From assembly GCF_014205675.1 (NCBI RefSeq), contig NZ_JACIIX010000003.1, positions 124,001 through 188,000 of the forward strand: a DNA stretch of 64,000 nt, in the 5' to 3' direction. Origin of the DNA: Novispirillum itersonii (GTDB lineage Bacteria > Pseudomonadota > Alphaproteobacteria > Rhodospirillales > Rhodospirillaceae). Under the pieces are notes generated by a model. It worked only from the letters and a program-made list of their open reading frames with translations. It was not told the origin of the DNA and ran no database searches. The translations under genes were made by a program, and so were the position numbers. Within the stretch, counting starts at the first letter, position 1. Each line of letters starts with the position of its first letter. This document shows, in pieces, positions 8,489 to 17,290 of the stretch.

Positions 8489-9469
8489 ATGACCACCGTC
8501 ATCCGTCTTCACGAAACCGGCGGCCCCGAGGTTCTGCGCGTGGAAACCACCAGCGTCGGCGATCCCGGCCCCGGTCAGGTCCGGCTGGCCCAGAGCGCCT
8601 GCGGCGTCAATTATATCGACACCTATCACCGCTCCGGCCTGTACCCGATCCCCGGTGGCCTGCCGAATGGTCTGGGTCTGGAAGGCTGCGGCATCATTGA
8701 AGCCATTGGCGACGGCGTCACCGGCCTGAATGTCGGCGACCGCGTCGCCTATGGCACCGGCCCGATCGGCGGCTATGCCGCAGCCCGCGTCATGCCCGCC
8801 ACCGGTCTGGTCAAGGTGCCCGATGCCATCACCGATGTGCAGGCCGCCGGGATGATGCTGCGCGGCCTGACCGTCCAGTACCTGATCCGCCGCCTGTTCA
8901 AGGTAGAACCGGGGATGACCGTGCTGTTCCATGCCGCTGCCGGTGGGGTCGGTCTGATTGCCTGCCAGTGGCTGAAAGCGCTTGGCGCCACCGTGATCGG
9001 GACCGTCAGCACCGAGGAAAAAGCCGAGTTGGCCCGCGCCCACGGCTGCGACCATCCGGTGCTCTACACCCGCGAAGACTTTGTGGCCCGGGTGAAGGAG
9101 ATCACCGGTGGCAAGGGCGTTCCGGTGGTCTATGACGGCGTTGGCAAGACAGTGTTTGAAAAGTCGCTGGACTGTCTGGCCCCGCGTGGTCTGATGTGCA
9201 CATTCGGCAATGCCTCCGGCCCGGTCCCGGATATCAGCCCGCTGACCCTCAGCCAGAAGGGTTCGCTGTTCCTGACCCGCCCGACGCTGGCCCATTACAC
9301 CGCCAACCGGGCTGAACTGGAAGAAGCTGCCGCTGACCTGTTCTCGGTGGTTGCCAACGGAACCGTCAAGATCGAGGTCGGCCAGACCTTCGCCCTGACC
9401 GATGCCCGGGCCGCCCATGAAGCGCTGGAAAGCCGGGCAACCACCGGCTCCACTGTCCTGACGGTCTAA
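8489..9469 (+). CDS. NADPH:quinone reductase, zinc-independent MDR family
   Basis: An alcohol-dehydrogenase-like (medium-chain) oxidoreductase of the quinone reductase group, which reduces quinones with NADPH. The N-terminal GroES-like domain carries NYIDTYHRSGLYP and the characteristic LGLEGCG. The nucleotide-binding fold has the AAAGGVG motif at residues 149-155, typical of zeta-crystallin/QOR proteins. Cysteine and histidine ligands of the structural and catalytic zinc are absent, as expected. Length (326 aa) is normal. The gene ends just before a parS-containing palindrome. Substrate specificity cannot be read from sequence. Confidence 0.9.
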   Translation: MTTVIRLHETGGPEVLRVETTSVGDPGPGQVRLAQSACGVNYIDTYHRSGLYPIPGGLPNGLGLEGCGIIEAIGDGVTGLNVGDRVAYGTGPIGGYAAARVMPATGLVKVPDAITDVQAAGMMLRGLTVQYLIRRLFKVEPGMTVLFHAAAGGVGLIACQWLKALGATVIGTVSTEEKAELARAHGCDHPVLYTREDFVARVKEITGGKGVPVVYDGVGKTVFEKSLDCLAPRGLMCTFGNASGPVPDISPLTLSQKGSLFLTRPTLAHYTANRAELEEAAADLFSVVANGTVKIEVGQTFALTDARAAHEALESRATTGSTVLTV

Positions 9470-9489
9470 GCTCCCCTTCCCCTTCCCTG

Positions 9490-9517
9490 CCCCGGTGTTT
9501 CACGTGAAACACCGGGG
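9490..9517. promoter_or_regulatory. parS site within a 28-bp perfect palindrome
   Basis: The 16-bp parS TGTTTCACGTGAAACA is at 9496-9511. CCCCGG on the left and CCGGGG on the right extend the symmetry to a perfect 28-bp palindrome. It lies between qor and hemW, and a T-rich run follows (from 9518). It may therefore also act as a terminator hairpin for qor; that second role is inference. Confidence 0.95.
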
Positions 9518-9532
9518 TTTCCTTTTCCCGAT

Positions 9533-10717
9533 ATGGGTTTTGATCCGATGTTTGGTCTGTACATTCACTGGCCCTATTGCCTGTCCAAATGCCCGTATTG
9601 CGACTTCAACAGCCATGTCGCCGAGCGCATTGACCATCAGGCCTGGCGGCGGGCCCTGCTGACCGAACTCGATCACTACGCCGCCCGCACCCCGGGACGG
9701 ATCCTGACCTCGATCTTTTTCGGCGGCGGTACGCCATCCCTGATGGACCCGGCGACCACCGCGGCCCTGATTGAACGCGCCCGCCAACACTGGCCGACGG
9801 CCAATGACATTGAGATCACGCTGGAAGCCAACCCCGGTGCGGTCGACCGCGATAAATTTCAGGCATTCCGGGATGCTGGAATCAACCGGGTGTCGCTGGG
9901 TGTTCAGGCCTTGGATGAAGAGGCTCTGGTCTTTCTGGGGCGGCGTCATGACCGGACAGAAGCCCTGCGGGCCATCGAGTCCGCCGCCACCCTGTTCTCG
10001 CGCTTTTCCTTTGACCTGATTTACGCCCGTCCCGGCCAGACCCCGGCGGAGTGGCGGGACGAACTCCGCCGCGCCCTGCCCCTTGCGTCTGCCGGGCATC
10101 TGTCGCTGTACCAGCTGACCATCGAAGAAGGCACCCGCTTCTATCTCGATCATGCCGCCGGACGGTTCCATATCCCCGACGATGATCTGGCCATTGCATT
10201 ATGGGACGTTACGCAGGAGGAAATGAATCGGGCCGGAATGCCTGCGTATGAAGTTTCCAACCACGCCCGCCCGGGCGAAGAAAGCCGCCACAACCTTCTC
10301 TACTGGCGGGGCGGAGAGTATGTGGGGATCGGCCCCGGTGCTCATGGCCGGATTTTTGAAAACGGGATTGATTATGCCACCCGACAACACCGGGCACCCG
10401 AGATCTGGCTGAAAGAAACCCTCACCCACGGCCACGCCACCCGGACCAACGACCCGATCAGCCGCCGCGACCGCGCCATTGAGCGGGTGATGATGGGGCT
10501 GCGCCTGCGCGATGGCATCGACCCCACACAGTTTGAAGCCTTGGGCGGCATCGCCCTGCGGGACGTACTGGATGGAGATATGCTGGAGCTGCTGATCCGG
10601 GAGGAGCTGATTGCCGCCGACAGCCTGCACGCGGGTGCCCCTCTGCGGGTCACTGCCAAGGGGATGCCGGTCCTGAATGCGGTGATTGCGGAACTGGTCG
10701 CCGACAGCGACGGCTAA
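9533..10717 (+). CDS. hemW: HemW-like radical SAM protein (putative heme chaperone)
   Basis: A radical SAM enzyme of the HemN/HemW family. The [4Fe-4S] motif is C-x3-C-x2-C at Cys16, Cys20 and Cys23, followed by Asp-Phe rather than the further cysteine of true oxygen-independent coproporphyrinogen oxidase, so this is the HemW branch (heme trafficking). FFGGGTPSLMDP follows at about 63-74, and the C-terminal HemN-like domain is present. At 394 aa it is normal. The start may be ATG 9533 or ATG 9548 (MFGLYIHWPYC), the latter closer to many homologues. The gene is commonly next to rdgB and rph in alphaproteobacteria; here those lie 35 kb away. Confidence 0.9.
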   Translation: MGFDPMFGLYIHWPYCLSKCPYCDFNSHVAERIDHQAWRRALLTELDHYAARTPGRILTSIFFGGGTPSLMDPATTAALIERARQHWPTANDIEITLEANPGAVDRDKFQAFRDAGINRVSLGVQALDEEALVFLGRRHDRTEALRAIESAATLFSRFSFDLIYARPGQTPAEWRDELRRALPLASAGHLSLYQLTIEEGTRFYLDHAAGRFHIPDDDLAIALWDVTQEEMNRAGMPAYEVSNHARPGEESRHNLLYWRGGEYVGIGPGAHGRIFENGIDYATRQHRAPEIWLKETLTHGHATRTNDPISRRDRAIERVMMGLRLRDGIDPTQFEALGGIALRDVLDGDMLELLIREELIAADSLHAGAPLRVTAKGMPVLNAVIAELVADSDG

Positions 10718-10783
10718 GCCCGGTCACGCTGACCGGAAACCGGGGCATCAGCGGAAACCAGAATTTTCCCGCCTTTACAAAAA

Positions 10784-11191
10784 TCACGCGGAAAAGCGGT
10801 CGGAGCGGCGGCCTTTCCGCCCCTGCCTCCGCATCGGGCGGACCCGGACCAGCAACTCATCCAGCGCAACAATCGCTTCATCATCCAGATCGCGCAGGCA
10901 TTCTGCCAGCCGGTTGGCAAAACCGGTGGCACGGGGGCTGAGGCCCGATGTGTCGAGGGTCACTTTCGGCTGTGACAGCAGGGCCAGCCGCTTCAGGGCT
11001 TCAGCCTCATCCCAGATCAGGCCGAAATATCCGCAGATTTCCATCACCAGACCGGGGCCGGGGCGTCCCCGCTTCCCGTGTTCCAGTGCAGACAAATAAG
11101 CCGCCGACACATTCAGGTCGGCGGCCATCTGTGTCAGGGTCAGGGACCGTTGCCGCCGGAGGTCACGCAGCCGCGCACCAAAGGGGGTCAT
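10784..11191 (-). CDS. XRE-family helix-turn-helix regulator
   Basis: A small (135 aa) DNA-binding protein. The N-terminal Cro/C1-type helix-turn-helix covers about residues 4-65: FGARLRDLRRQRSLTLTQMA, then the recognition helix in VSAAYLSALEHGKRG. The C-terminal half (ALKRLALLSQPKVTLDTSG, then a helical stretch ending in a basic RRQGRKGRRSDR tail) has no recognised ligand domain. The ATG at 11191 opens directly at the HTH; a longer frame to 11290 is possible but does not look conserved. It sits 34 nt downstream of secB on the same strand and may be co-transcribed. Its targets are unknown. Confidence 0.85.
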   Translation of the reverse strand: MTPFGARLRDLRRQRSLTLTQMAADLNVSAAYLSALEHGKRGRPGPGLVMEICGYFGLIWDEAEALKRLALLSQPKVTLDTSGLSPRATGFANRLAECLRDLDDEAIVALDELLVRVRPMRRQGRKGRRSDRFSA

Positions 11192-11225
11192 GATCCCGTA
11201 TCCCTGTCTGTTATCCTGATGAGGC

Positions 11226-11708
11226 TCAGGCGTCAGCCTGCTGGCTGGCCTGCATCGCTTCCAGCGCCCGCAGACGGTACAGCGCGACAAAATCGATCGG
11301 CTGGAGCATCAGCGGCGGGAAACCGCCATCACGGGTGATGTCGGCAATCAGGTTCCGGGCAAACGGGAACATCAGGCGCGGCGCTTCGATCAGCAGCAGC
11401 GGCTGGGTGTGGTCGGGCTCGGCCGGATTGACCTGCACGACGCCACCGTAAGCCAGCTCCAGAATGAAGGCGGTCTCATCGTCCACCTTCCCTTCGATAT
11501 TGAAGTGCAGGACCACTTCAAACACATTGCCGCCGAGCTGGCGCGCCTTGACGTCCACCGAAATGGGAATATCCGGCGACCCGGACATTTTCCGGAAAAT
11601 TTCCGGGCTGTTCGGAACTTCGAACGACAGGTCCTTAATGTACTGCCCCTGCATCACGATGGGCGGCAGACCCTGTTCTTCCTGCCCGGTGGTATCGGTA
11701 TCGGTCAT
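11226..11708 (-). CDS. secB: Protein-export chaperone SecB
   Basis: SecB keeps precursor proteins unfolded in the cytoplasm and hands them to SecA. Hallmarks are QYIKDLSFEVPNSPEIF near residue 22, the acidic YGGVVQVN segment, and the conserved LMFPFARNLIADITRDGGFPPLML stretch in the C-terminal third (given as separate recognisable parts; it precedes IDFVALY). Length (160 aa) matches alphaproteobacterial SecB. It overlaps fxsA by four bases (ATGA), so it is probably translated from the fxsA-secB message. Confidence 0.96.
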   Translation of the reverse strand: MTDTDTTGQEEQGLPPIVMQGQYIKDLSFEVPNSPEIFRKMSGSPDIPISVDVKARQLGGNVFEVVLHFNIEGKVDDETAFILELAYGGVVQVNPAEPDHTQPLLLIEAPRLMFPFARNLIADITRDGGFPPLMLQPIDFVALYRLRALEAMQASQQADA

Positions 11709-12289
11709 GGGTTGGGCTCTCCGTTAAAAGGCTGGTCAGACCTATCACGGTTCGCTGCGGGCGACAACAGCGGCCGCGTCGCGGCACCGGAGGATGCACC
11801 CTGTTCCGGCGGGTTGCGGTCTGTCACATCGCGGTATTCCGCCTCGATGTCAGCCCCGCCTTCCCCCGGAAAACCGCCGGGCGGGGGAAACCCGCCGAAC
11901 GGCCCCATCCCGGCAGCCCCCACCCCGGCGGAGGACACCACCGTCAGCCGGTGCAGGGCCAGAACCATCAGAATTTTCCGCACCGGCGGCAACAGCAGCG
12001 GCAGGGCCAGAAGGTCCGTCACAAATCCGGGAATCAGCAGCAGCAGACCGGCAAGGGCAAGGAACAGGGTATCCCCCAGATCCGCCACCAGACGTGACGG
12101 ATCCCGCCCCTGCGGCGTGCGCAGCATCGCCCCCAGCCCCCGCCCGCGCAGCAGCGCGGACCCGGCCAGCATCGACAGAATCAGCAGGCCGAGCGTGGGC
12201 AACGCGCCAAGCCAGTCACCGACAATGATAAAGCCGGCAATCTCAAGAAACGGAAGGGCAATCAGAAGGATCAGAATCAGGGGGGCCAT
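11705..12289 (-). CDS. fxsA: FxsA family inner-membrane protein
   Basis: A small membrane protein of the FxsA family; E. coli FxsA is known for suppressing F-plasmid exclusion of phage T7, but its general role is unclear. The first 115 residues hold about four hydrophobic segments with the family pattern (LPFLEIAGFIIVGDWLG, then LIPGFVTDLLALPLLLPPVR). The C-terminal 75 residues are Gly/Pro rich and low complexity, as in many alphaproteobacterial versions. The gene diverges from timA and overlaps secB. Confidence 0.9.
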   Translation of the reverse strand: MAPLILILLIALPFLEIAGFIIVGDWLGALPTLGLLILSMLAGSALLRGRGLGAMLRTPQGRDPSRLVADLGDTLFLALAGLLLLIPGFVTDLLALPLLLPPVRKILMVLALHRLTVVSSAGVGAAGMGPFGGFPPPGGFPGEGGADIEAEYRDVTDRNPPEQGASSGAATRPLLSPAANRDRSDQPFNGEPNP

Positions 12290-12475
12290 GCTTGCTCTTT
12301 CACAGGTCAGGGCTTATTTAGGAAGTCAACGGATCTCCGTCCAGCCTGCGGCAGTCCTGTTCTTTTCCGGCCACCCGCTCGGGGGCCGGGGCAGACAGCG
12401 TTACAGATCAAAGGCTGACTGTGGTAAGGTCGGGGATGCCTTTTCACCTTTCAAGAGTGACACGTCAGGGACGCT

Positions 12476-13186
12476 ATGGGCCAGAGCATTCAGTTCATCG
12501 ATATCATCTTCCTCGGACTGGTGGCCGGATTTCTGATCCTGCGCCTGCGCAGTGTTCTTGGCCGCCGCAATGGCTCGGAAGCCCCACCGCGTGATCCCTA
12601 CGGCCTTAACCGCCAGCAGCAGGATGCCGATCCCGCCGCTGCCCCGGGGGGAGCCGCCGGTGATAACGTGATTGATCTGGGCAGCCGTCGCCCGTCCACG
12701 CCCCCGCCTGCCCCGGTGATCCCGGAAGGCCCGGCGGCAGAAGGCCTGACCCGGATTGCGCTGGCTGACCCGTCGTTTGATCCCGATGGCTTCCTCGGCG
12801 GTGCCCGCCGGGCCTTCGAGATGATCCTGACCGCCTTCGCCGCCGGTGACCGGGAGGCCCTGCGCCCCCTGCTCGGCGAGACCGTTTACCGGAATTTTGA
12901 GGCAGCGATCAGCGACCGCGAAAGCCGGGGCGAACAGCTGACCACTGAGGTCGACGCCATGCTCGGCCTGTCCTTCGTTGCCGCCAGCCTGACCGGCGAT
13001 GTCGCCTCGGTGACCGTGCGGTTTGTGACGGATCAGATTTCTGTCCTGCGGGACCGGGAAGGCACCGTGATTGACGGCAGCCCGACCGAAGCCATCCGCC
13101 TGACCGATGACTGGACCTTCTCCCGTTCTGTCTCTTCGGGGAATCCGAACTGGTCTCTGGTGACCACCGCAACGCCGGAGGCGTGA
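12476..13186 (+). CDS. timA: Tim44/TimA-like membrane-associated protein
   Basis: A bacterial relative of mitochondrial Tim44. One N-terminal membrane segment (about residues 6-24, FIDIIFLGLVAGFLILRL) is followed by a Pro/Gly-rich linker. The Tim44 domain occupies about residues 95-235 and starts near FDPDGFLGGARRAFEMILTAF. Bacterial TimA is reported as an inner-membrane protein proposed to assist membrane protein assembly or quality control. The location facing fxsA-secB and overlapping mltA (GTGA) is the standard alphaproteobacterial arrangement. Confidence 0.9.
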   Translation: MGQSIQFIDIIFLGLVAGFLILRLRSVLGRRNGSEAPPRDPYGLNRQQQDADPAAAPGGAAGDNVIDLGSRRPSTPPPAPVIPEGPAAEGLTRIALADPSFDPDGFLGGARRAFEMILTAFAAGDREALRPLLGETVYRNFEAAISDRESRGEQLTTEVDAMLGLSFVAASLTGDVASVTVRFVTDQISVLRDREGTVIDGSPTEAIRLTDDWTFSRSVSSGNPNWSLVTTATPEA

Positions 13187-14328
13187 GGGACCCGGTGAAA
13201 ACAGCCGTTCCGTTCCGATTTCTACCGCTGCTTGCCGCGGCTTCCCTTCTGGCGGCCTGCGGCACCAGTGACTCCGGCCGTTCCGACCGTTCAGGCTCCG
13301 CCAGCGGCGGGCTGTCGCTGATCCCGGTCAACTACTCCGCGCTGCCGGGGTGGGAGCGGGACCGCCAGAATGAAGCCCTGCCCGCCCTTGCCCGCTCCTG
13401 CGAGGCGTTCTCCAGGCAGACCAACCCGAAGAAGTGGCTGGGCGACTTCACCATCACCGGCTCCGTCGGTGACTGGCAGGCCCTGTGCCGCACCATGAGC
13501 CGCCGGTTCCCCAATGGAACCGGCAGCGCCGCTGATGCCCGGGCCTTCATTGAAGAGACCCTTGACCCCTATCTGGTTCAGGGAGAGAACGGCGGCGAAA
13601 CCGGCACCTTCACCGGCTATTATGAAGCCGACCTGCGCGGATGCCGGACCCGCACCGCCAGCTGTACGGTTCCGATCCATGGTGCCCCAAAATCCACGGC
13701 CGGTCTGCCAGACCGCGCCGCGATTGAAACCGGGGCACTGGATGGCAAGGCCCCGGTCCTCTACTGGGCCGAGGATCCGGTGGATGTGCATATCATGCAT
13801 ATTCAGGGATCCGGACGGATCGCCCTGTCTGACGGCAGCGTCGAACGGGTCGGCTATGCCGGGAACAACGGCATGGCGTTCAAAGGGCTTGGCAAAATCA
13901 TGCTCGACCGGGGGATCCTCGGCCCCGGGCAGACCACCATGCCCTATATCCGTGACTGGCTGAAACGGAACCCCGGTCAGGCCACCTCAATCATGCGGGA
14001 AAACCCGCGCTATATCTTCTTCCGGCGGATCACCGGAGATGGCCCGGTCGGGGCCTTTGGCGTGCCGCTGACGGCAAAACGGTCCCTCGCCGTCGATACC
14101 AACTTTGTCCCGCTGGGAATCCCGATCTGGCTGGATACGGTTGATCCGGATGGGGAACCGCTGCGCCGCCTGATGCTGGCGCAGGATGTCGGCAGCGCCA
14201 TCAAAGGTGTGGTCCGCGGCGATTTCTTCTGGGGTCCGGGCGAGCAGGCGCTGGAAAAAGCCGGACGGATGAAAAGCGCCGGACGCTGGTATCTGCTGCT
14301 GCCGAAAAACCGCCGCCCGACCAGCTGA
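13183..14328 (+). CDS. mltA: Membrane-bound lytic murein transglycosylase A
   Basis: MltA cleaves the glycan strands of peptidoglycan, forming anhydromuramoyl ends. A lipoprotein signal peptide ends at the lipobox LLAAC, about residue 26, predicting a lipid-anchored outer-membrane protein. The catalytic double-psi barrel shows GTFTGYYEADLRG, MHIQGSGRI, and the C-terminal LMLAQDVGSAIKGVVRGDFFWG with the conserved aspartates. Length is normal. Two GTG starts are possible, at 13183 (overlapping timA) and 13195; both leave the signal peptide intact. Confidence 0.94.
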   Translation: MRDPVKTAVPFRFLPLLAAASLLAACGTSDSGRSDRSGSASGGLSLIPVNYSALPGWERDRQNEALPALARSCEAFSRQTNPKKWLGDFTITGSVGDWQALCRTMSRRFPNGTGSAADARAFIEETLDPYLVQGENGGETGTFTGYYEADLRGCRTRTASCTVPIHGAPKSTAGLPDRAAIETGALDGKAPVLYWAEDPVDVHIMHIQGSGRIALSDGSVERVGYAGNNGMAFKGLGKIMLDRGILGPGQTTMPYIRDWLKRNPGQATSIMRENPRYIFFRRITGDGPVGAFGVPLTAKRSLAVDTNFVPLGIPIWLDTVDPDGEPLRRLMLAQDVGSAIKGVVRGDFFWGPGEQALEKAGRMKSAGRWYLLLPKNRRPTS

Positions 14329-14358
14329 CCCGGATCTCCGGTTCTTCTCCTGCCAAGA

Positions 14359-14390
14359 CAGACGGGCCCGTGCTCTGCCGGGCCCGTCTG
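14359..14390 (+). terminator. Hairpin after mltA
   Basis: A perfect 12-bp GC-rich stem (14359-14370 with 14379-14390) and an 8-nt loop lie 31 nt past the mltA stop. The downstream tail (CCTGTTCTC) has few T residues, so it is a modest intrinsic terminator or a transcript-stabilising hairpin. Confidence 0.6.
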
Positions 14391-14459
14391 CCTGTTCTCA
14401 GGGCCCCACAGCCCTGCTATGGTGGGGCTTCGGAGTCCGATCAGCCGGAAAAATGCAGT

Positions 14460-15254
14460 ATGTCCCAGACATCGTCTTCTGCCACCGCCACAGTGCAGCC
14501 GCATGTGGGTCTGTTCGTGACCTGCCTCGCTGATGTCTATCGCCCCAGTGTCGGTTTCGCCGCGCTGAAGCTTCTGGAACAGGCGGGCTGCCGGGTTTCG
14601 GTCCCGGAGTCCCAGACCTGCTGCGGGCAACCGGCCTGGAATTCCGGGGACCGGCCCACCACCCAGAGCATCGCCAAAGCCACCATCGCCGCCTTTGAAG
14701 GCTTTGACTATGTGGTCCTGCCCTCCGGTTCCTGTGGGGGCATGCTGAAGGAATATCCGGCGGTTCTGGATGGCGACGCCCATTGGCAGGCCCGCGCCAC
14801 CGCACTGGCGGACAAAACCTGGGAGCTGACCAGCTTTCTGGCCGACGTGCTGCACTTCAACGGCATCAAGGCCCGGCTTGACGGCAGCGCCGCCTACCAC
14901 GACAGCTGTACCGGGCTGCGCCGCCTGAAGATCAAGGCCCAACCCCGCGCCCTGCTGGCGCAGGTCAAAGGGCTGACAGTCCGTGATCTGGCCAATCCGG
15001 AAGAATGCTGCGGGTTCGGCGGCACCTTCTGCGTCAAGTATGGCGACATCTCCAATCAGATGGTCAGCGACAAGGTGGAAGACATCATCGCCACCGGGGC
15101 TGATACCCTGCTGGCCGGGGATGTCGGCTGCCTGCTGAACATGGCCGGAAAACTGAAAAAGATCGGCAGCCCGATCCGGGTCCGCCATGTGGCCGAGGTG
15201 CTGGCCGACATGGCGGATCAACCGGCCATCGGCGAAGCGGAGGGATCCCGCTGA
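14460..15254 (+). CDS. lutA: L-lactate utilisation protein LutA, CCG-domain Fe-S protein
   Basis: LutA belongs to the LutABC (YkgEFG) complex, which oxidises L-lactate to pyruvate through iron-sulfur clusters. Two CCG domains of the GlpC/HdrB type are visible, with Cys54-Cys55 (TCCGQPAWN) and Cys183-Cys184 (ECCGFGGTFC), plus GSCGGM and GDVGCLLN between and after them. At 264 aa it is a typical LutA. The ATG at 14460 fits the family; the frame extends upstream without similarity. It overlaps lutB as TGATG. Confidence 0.92.
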   Translation: MSQTSSSATATVQPHVGLFVTCLADVYRPSVGFAALKLLEQAGCRVSVPESQTCCGQPAWNSGDRPTTQSIAKATIAAFEGFDYVVLPSGSCGGMLKEYPAVLDGDAHWQARATALADKTWELTSFLADVLHFNGIKARLDGSAAYHDSCTGLRRLKIKAQPRALLAQVKGLTVRDLANPEECCGFGGTFCVKYGDISNQMVSDKVEDIIATGADTLLAGDVGCLLNMAGKLKKIGSPIRVRHVAEVLADMADQPAIGEAEGSR

Positions 15255-16690
15255 TGCACGCGACGACCCGCCAGTTCAAGGAAAACGCCCGCGCCGCCCT
15301 GAACGACGCCTCCCTGCGGCAACCCCTACAAAAACTGAAGGTCGGGTTCCGGGTCCGCCGGGCGCAGGCCGCAGAAAAGCTGCCGGAATTTGAAACCCTG
15401 CGTGATCAGGGCCGCGACCTGAAAAATCACGTTCTGGAAAATCTCGACTTCTATCTGGAAACCTTCGCGGCCAAGGTTGAGGCCTCCGGTGGGGTGGTGC
15501 ACTGGGCCCGGGATGCGGCGGAAGCGCGGGAAATCGTGCTCTCCATCTGCCGGGATCACAACGCCCGCACCGTCACCAAAGGCAAGTCGATGATCTCGGA
15601 AGAGATCGGGCTGAATGCCTATCTGGCTGACCACGACATTGTGCCGGTGGAAACCGATCTGGGTGAATACATCATCCAGCTGCGCAACGAACCGCCGAGC
15701 CACATCATCGCCCCGGCGATCCATGTGCAGAAGGAAATGGTGGCGGACGCCTTCCGCGCCACCCATACCCATCTGCCCGCCGACCGCCCGCTCAGCGAAC
15801 CGCGCCAGCTTCTCGATGAAGCCCGGGCGGTGCTGCGGGATAAGTTTCTGGCGGCGGATGTCGGTATTACCGGGGCCAATTTCCTGATCGCCGAGACCGG
15901 ATCGACGGTGATTGTCACCAACGAAGGCAACGGCGACCTGACCCAGCTGCTGCCAAAGGTTCATGTCGTCCTCGCCAGTCTGGAAAAGATTGTCCCGACC
16001 CTGGAGGATGCCGCCCTGCTGATGCGGCTGCTGGCCCGCTCCGCCACCGGGCAGGAAGCCTCCAGCTATACCTCCTTCTCCACCGGGCCGCGCCGCGCCG
16101 AGGACCCGGACGGGCCGGAGCATTTCCATGTCGTGCTGCTCGACAACGGCCGGTCCCGGCTGCTTGGTACCGAGTTTGAAGAGATGCTGCGCTGTATCCG
16201 CTGCGGTGCCTGTATGAACCACTGTCCGGTCTATGGCGCCATCGGGGGCCATGCCTATGGCTGGGTCTATCCCGGCCCGATCGGATCCGTCCTGACCCCG
16301 GCCCTGATCGGGATTGAAGAGTCCGCCCCGTTGCCCAATGCCTCCACCCTGTGCGGGCGGTGCGAAGCGGTCTGTCCGATGCGGATTCCCCTGCCCAAAC
16401 TGTTACGCCACTGGCGGGAACAGGAGTTTTCCCGCCATCTGACCCCGCAGCGGGCCCGTCTGGGCTTGCAGGTTTTCGGCTGGTTTGCTACCCGTCCCGC
16501 ACTCTGGCGTCTGGCAACCCGGATCTCTGCCCTGACCCTGCGCCTGATCGGTGGCAGACGGGGCTTCCTGTCCCGCCTGCCCTTTGCCGAGGACTGGACC
16601 CGCCACCGGGTGATGCCGGTTCCGCAGGGGCAGACATTTATGGCCCGCTACCGGGCCGAAGCTGGTATCCATCAGCCCCCTTCGGATTAA
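15254..16690 (+). CDS. lutB: L-lactate utilisation iron-sulfur protein LutB
   Basis: LutB is the large electron-transfer subunit of the LutABC lactate oxidation system. The N-terminal two thirds are a LUD domain (KGKSMISEEIGLN, then GANFLIAETGSTVIVTNEGN). Two ferredoxin-type clusters follow: Cys314, 317, 320 and 324 in CIRCGACMNHCP, and Cys367, 370 and 374 in CGRCEAVCP. A C-terminal domain completes the 478 aa. It is translationally coupled to lutA. An unrelated membrane-protein gene separates it from lutC. Confidence 0.95.
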   Translation: MHATTRQFKENARAALNDASLRQPLQKLKVGFRVRRAQAAEKLPEFETLRDQGRDLKNHVLENLDFYLETFAAKVEASGGVVHWARDAAEAREIVLSICRDHNARTVTKGKSMISEEIGLNAYLADHDIVPVETDLGEYIIQLRNEPPSHIIAPAIHVQKEMVADAFRATHTHLPADRPLSEPRQLLDEARAVLRDKFLAADVGITGANFLIAETGSTVIVTNEGNGDLTQLLPKVHVVLASLEKIVPTLEDAALLMRLLARSATGQEASSYTSFSTGPRRAEDPDGPEHFHVVLLDNGRSRLLGTEFEEMLRCIRCGACMNHCPVYGAIGGHAYGWVYPGPIGSVLTPALIGIEESAPLPNASTLCGRCEAVCPMRIPLPKLLRHWREQEFSRHLTPQRARLGLQVFGWFATRPALWRLATRISALTLRLIGGRRGFLSRLPFAEDWTRHRVMPVPQGQTFMARYRAEAGIHQPPSD

Positions 16691-16709
16691 ACACAAGGAT
16701 CCGCTACAG

Positions 16710-17252
16710 ATGGTCAAACTGACGGCCGAGGAACGGGACCTTCACACACGCATCGTCGGGGCCCTGCAAAAAAACCTGATCTCGGTGCTGATCAATTTCC
16801 GGACCCTTAACACCCCCGGCTGCCCGGTGTTCAGCCCGTGGGAAGCGATTGCCCCGCTGCTCGGGCTGTTGATGATTTCTCTGGTGGTGATGATTTTTGT
16901 CGGCATCATCGGCGGGGTCATGGCCCTGCTGTTTGCCCTACTGGTTTATGGCGTGCTGGTCCGCCCGAAACTGATCAAGAATATGCACGCCCGGGCCACC
17001 CGGATGATCCTGCACAGCCCGCAGACCTTCGCCACCCTGTGGGAGTTCGGCGGAATTGCCCTGTGCCTGACCGAACGGCCGACCGCCCTGGTGCAGGCCC
17101 CGGACGGCAGCTGGCAGGCCTTTGTCCGCCGCCTGCTGCCAAAGGCGGGGGAAACCCTTGACACTGCCGAACTCCGTCCTGATTTTACCGCTTCGGTCGC
17201 CGCAGACGGGATGACCCTGAACGCCCCGTCGCGCGACCGCCGGTCCCCCTGA
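16710..17252 (+). CDS. Unknown two-helix membrane protein inside the lut cluster
   Basis: I do not recognise this 180-aa protein. It has a charged N-terminal helix (residues 1-40), two adjacent hydrophobic segments at about 45-64 and 66-86 (PLLGLLMISLVVMIFVG, then VMALLFALLVYGVLV), a basic stretch, and a soluble C-terminal domain of about 90 residues. The segment FATLWEFGGIALCLTERP is notable. It starts 19 nt after lutB and ends 38 nt before lutC, all on the same strand, so it is presumably co-transcribed. A role tethering the Lut proteins to the membrane or passing their electrons on is only a guess from position. Confidence 0.7.
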   Translation: MVKLTAEERDLHTRIVGALQKNLISVLINFRTLNTPGCPVFSPWEAIAPLLGLLMISLVVMIFVGIIGGVMALLFALLVYGVLVRPKLIKNMHARATRMILHSPQTFATLWEFGGIALCLTERPTALVQAPDGSWQAFVRRLLPKAGETLDTAELRPDFTASVAADGMTLNAPSRDRRSP

Positions 17253-17290
17253 CACCCTGCCCGGTCCCCCTGAACAAGAAGGTTGCGGCC

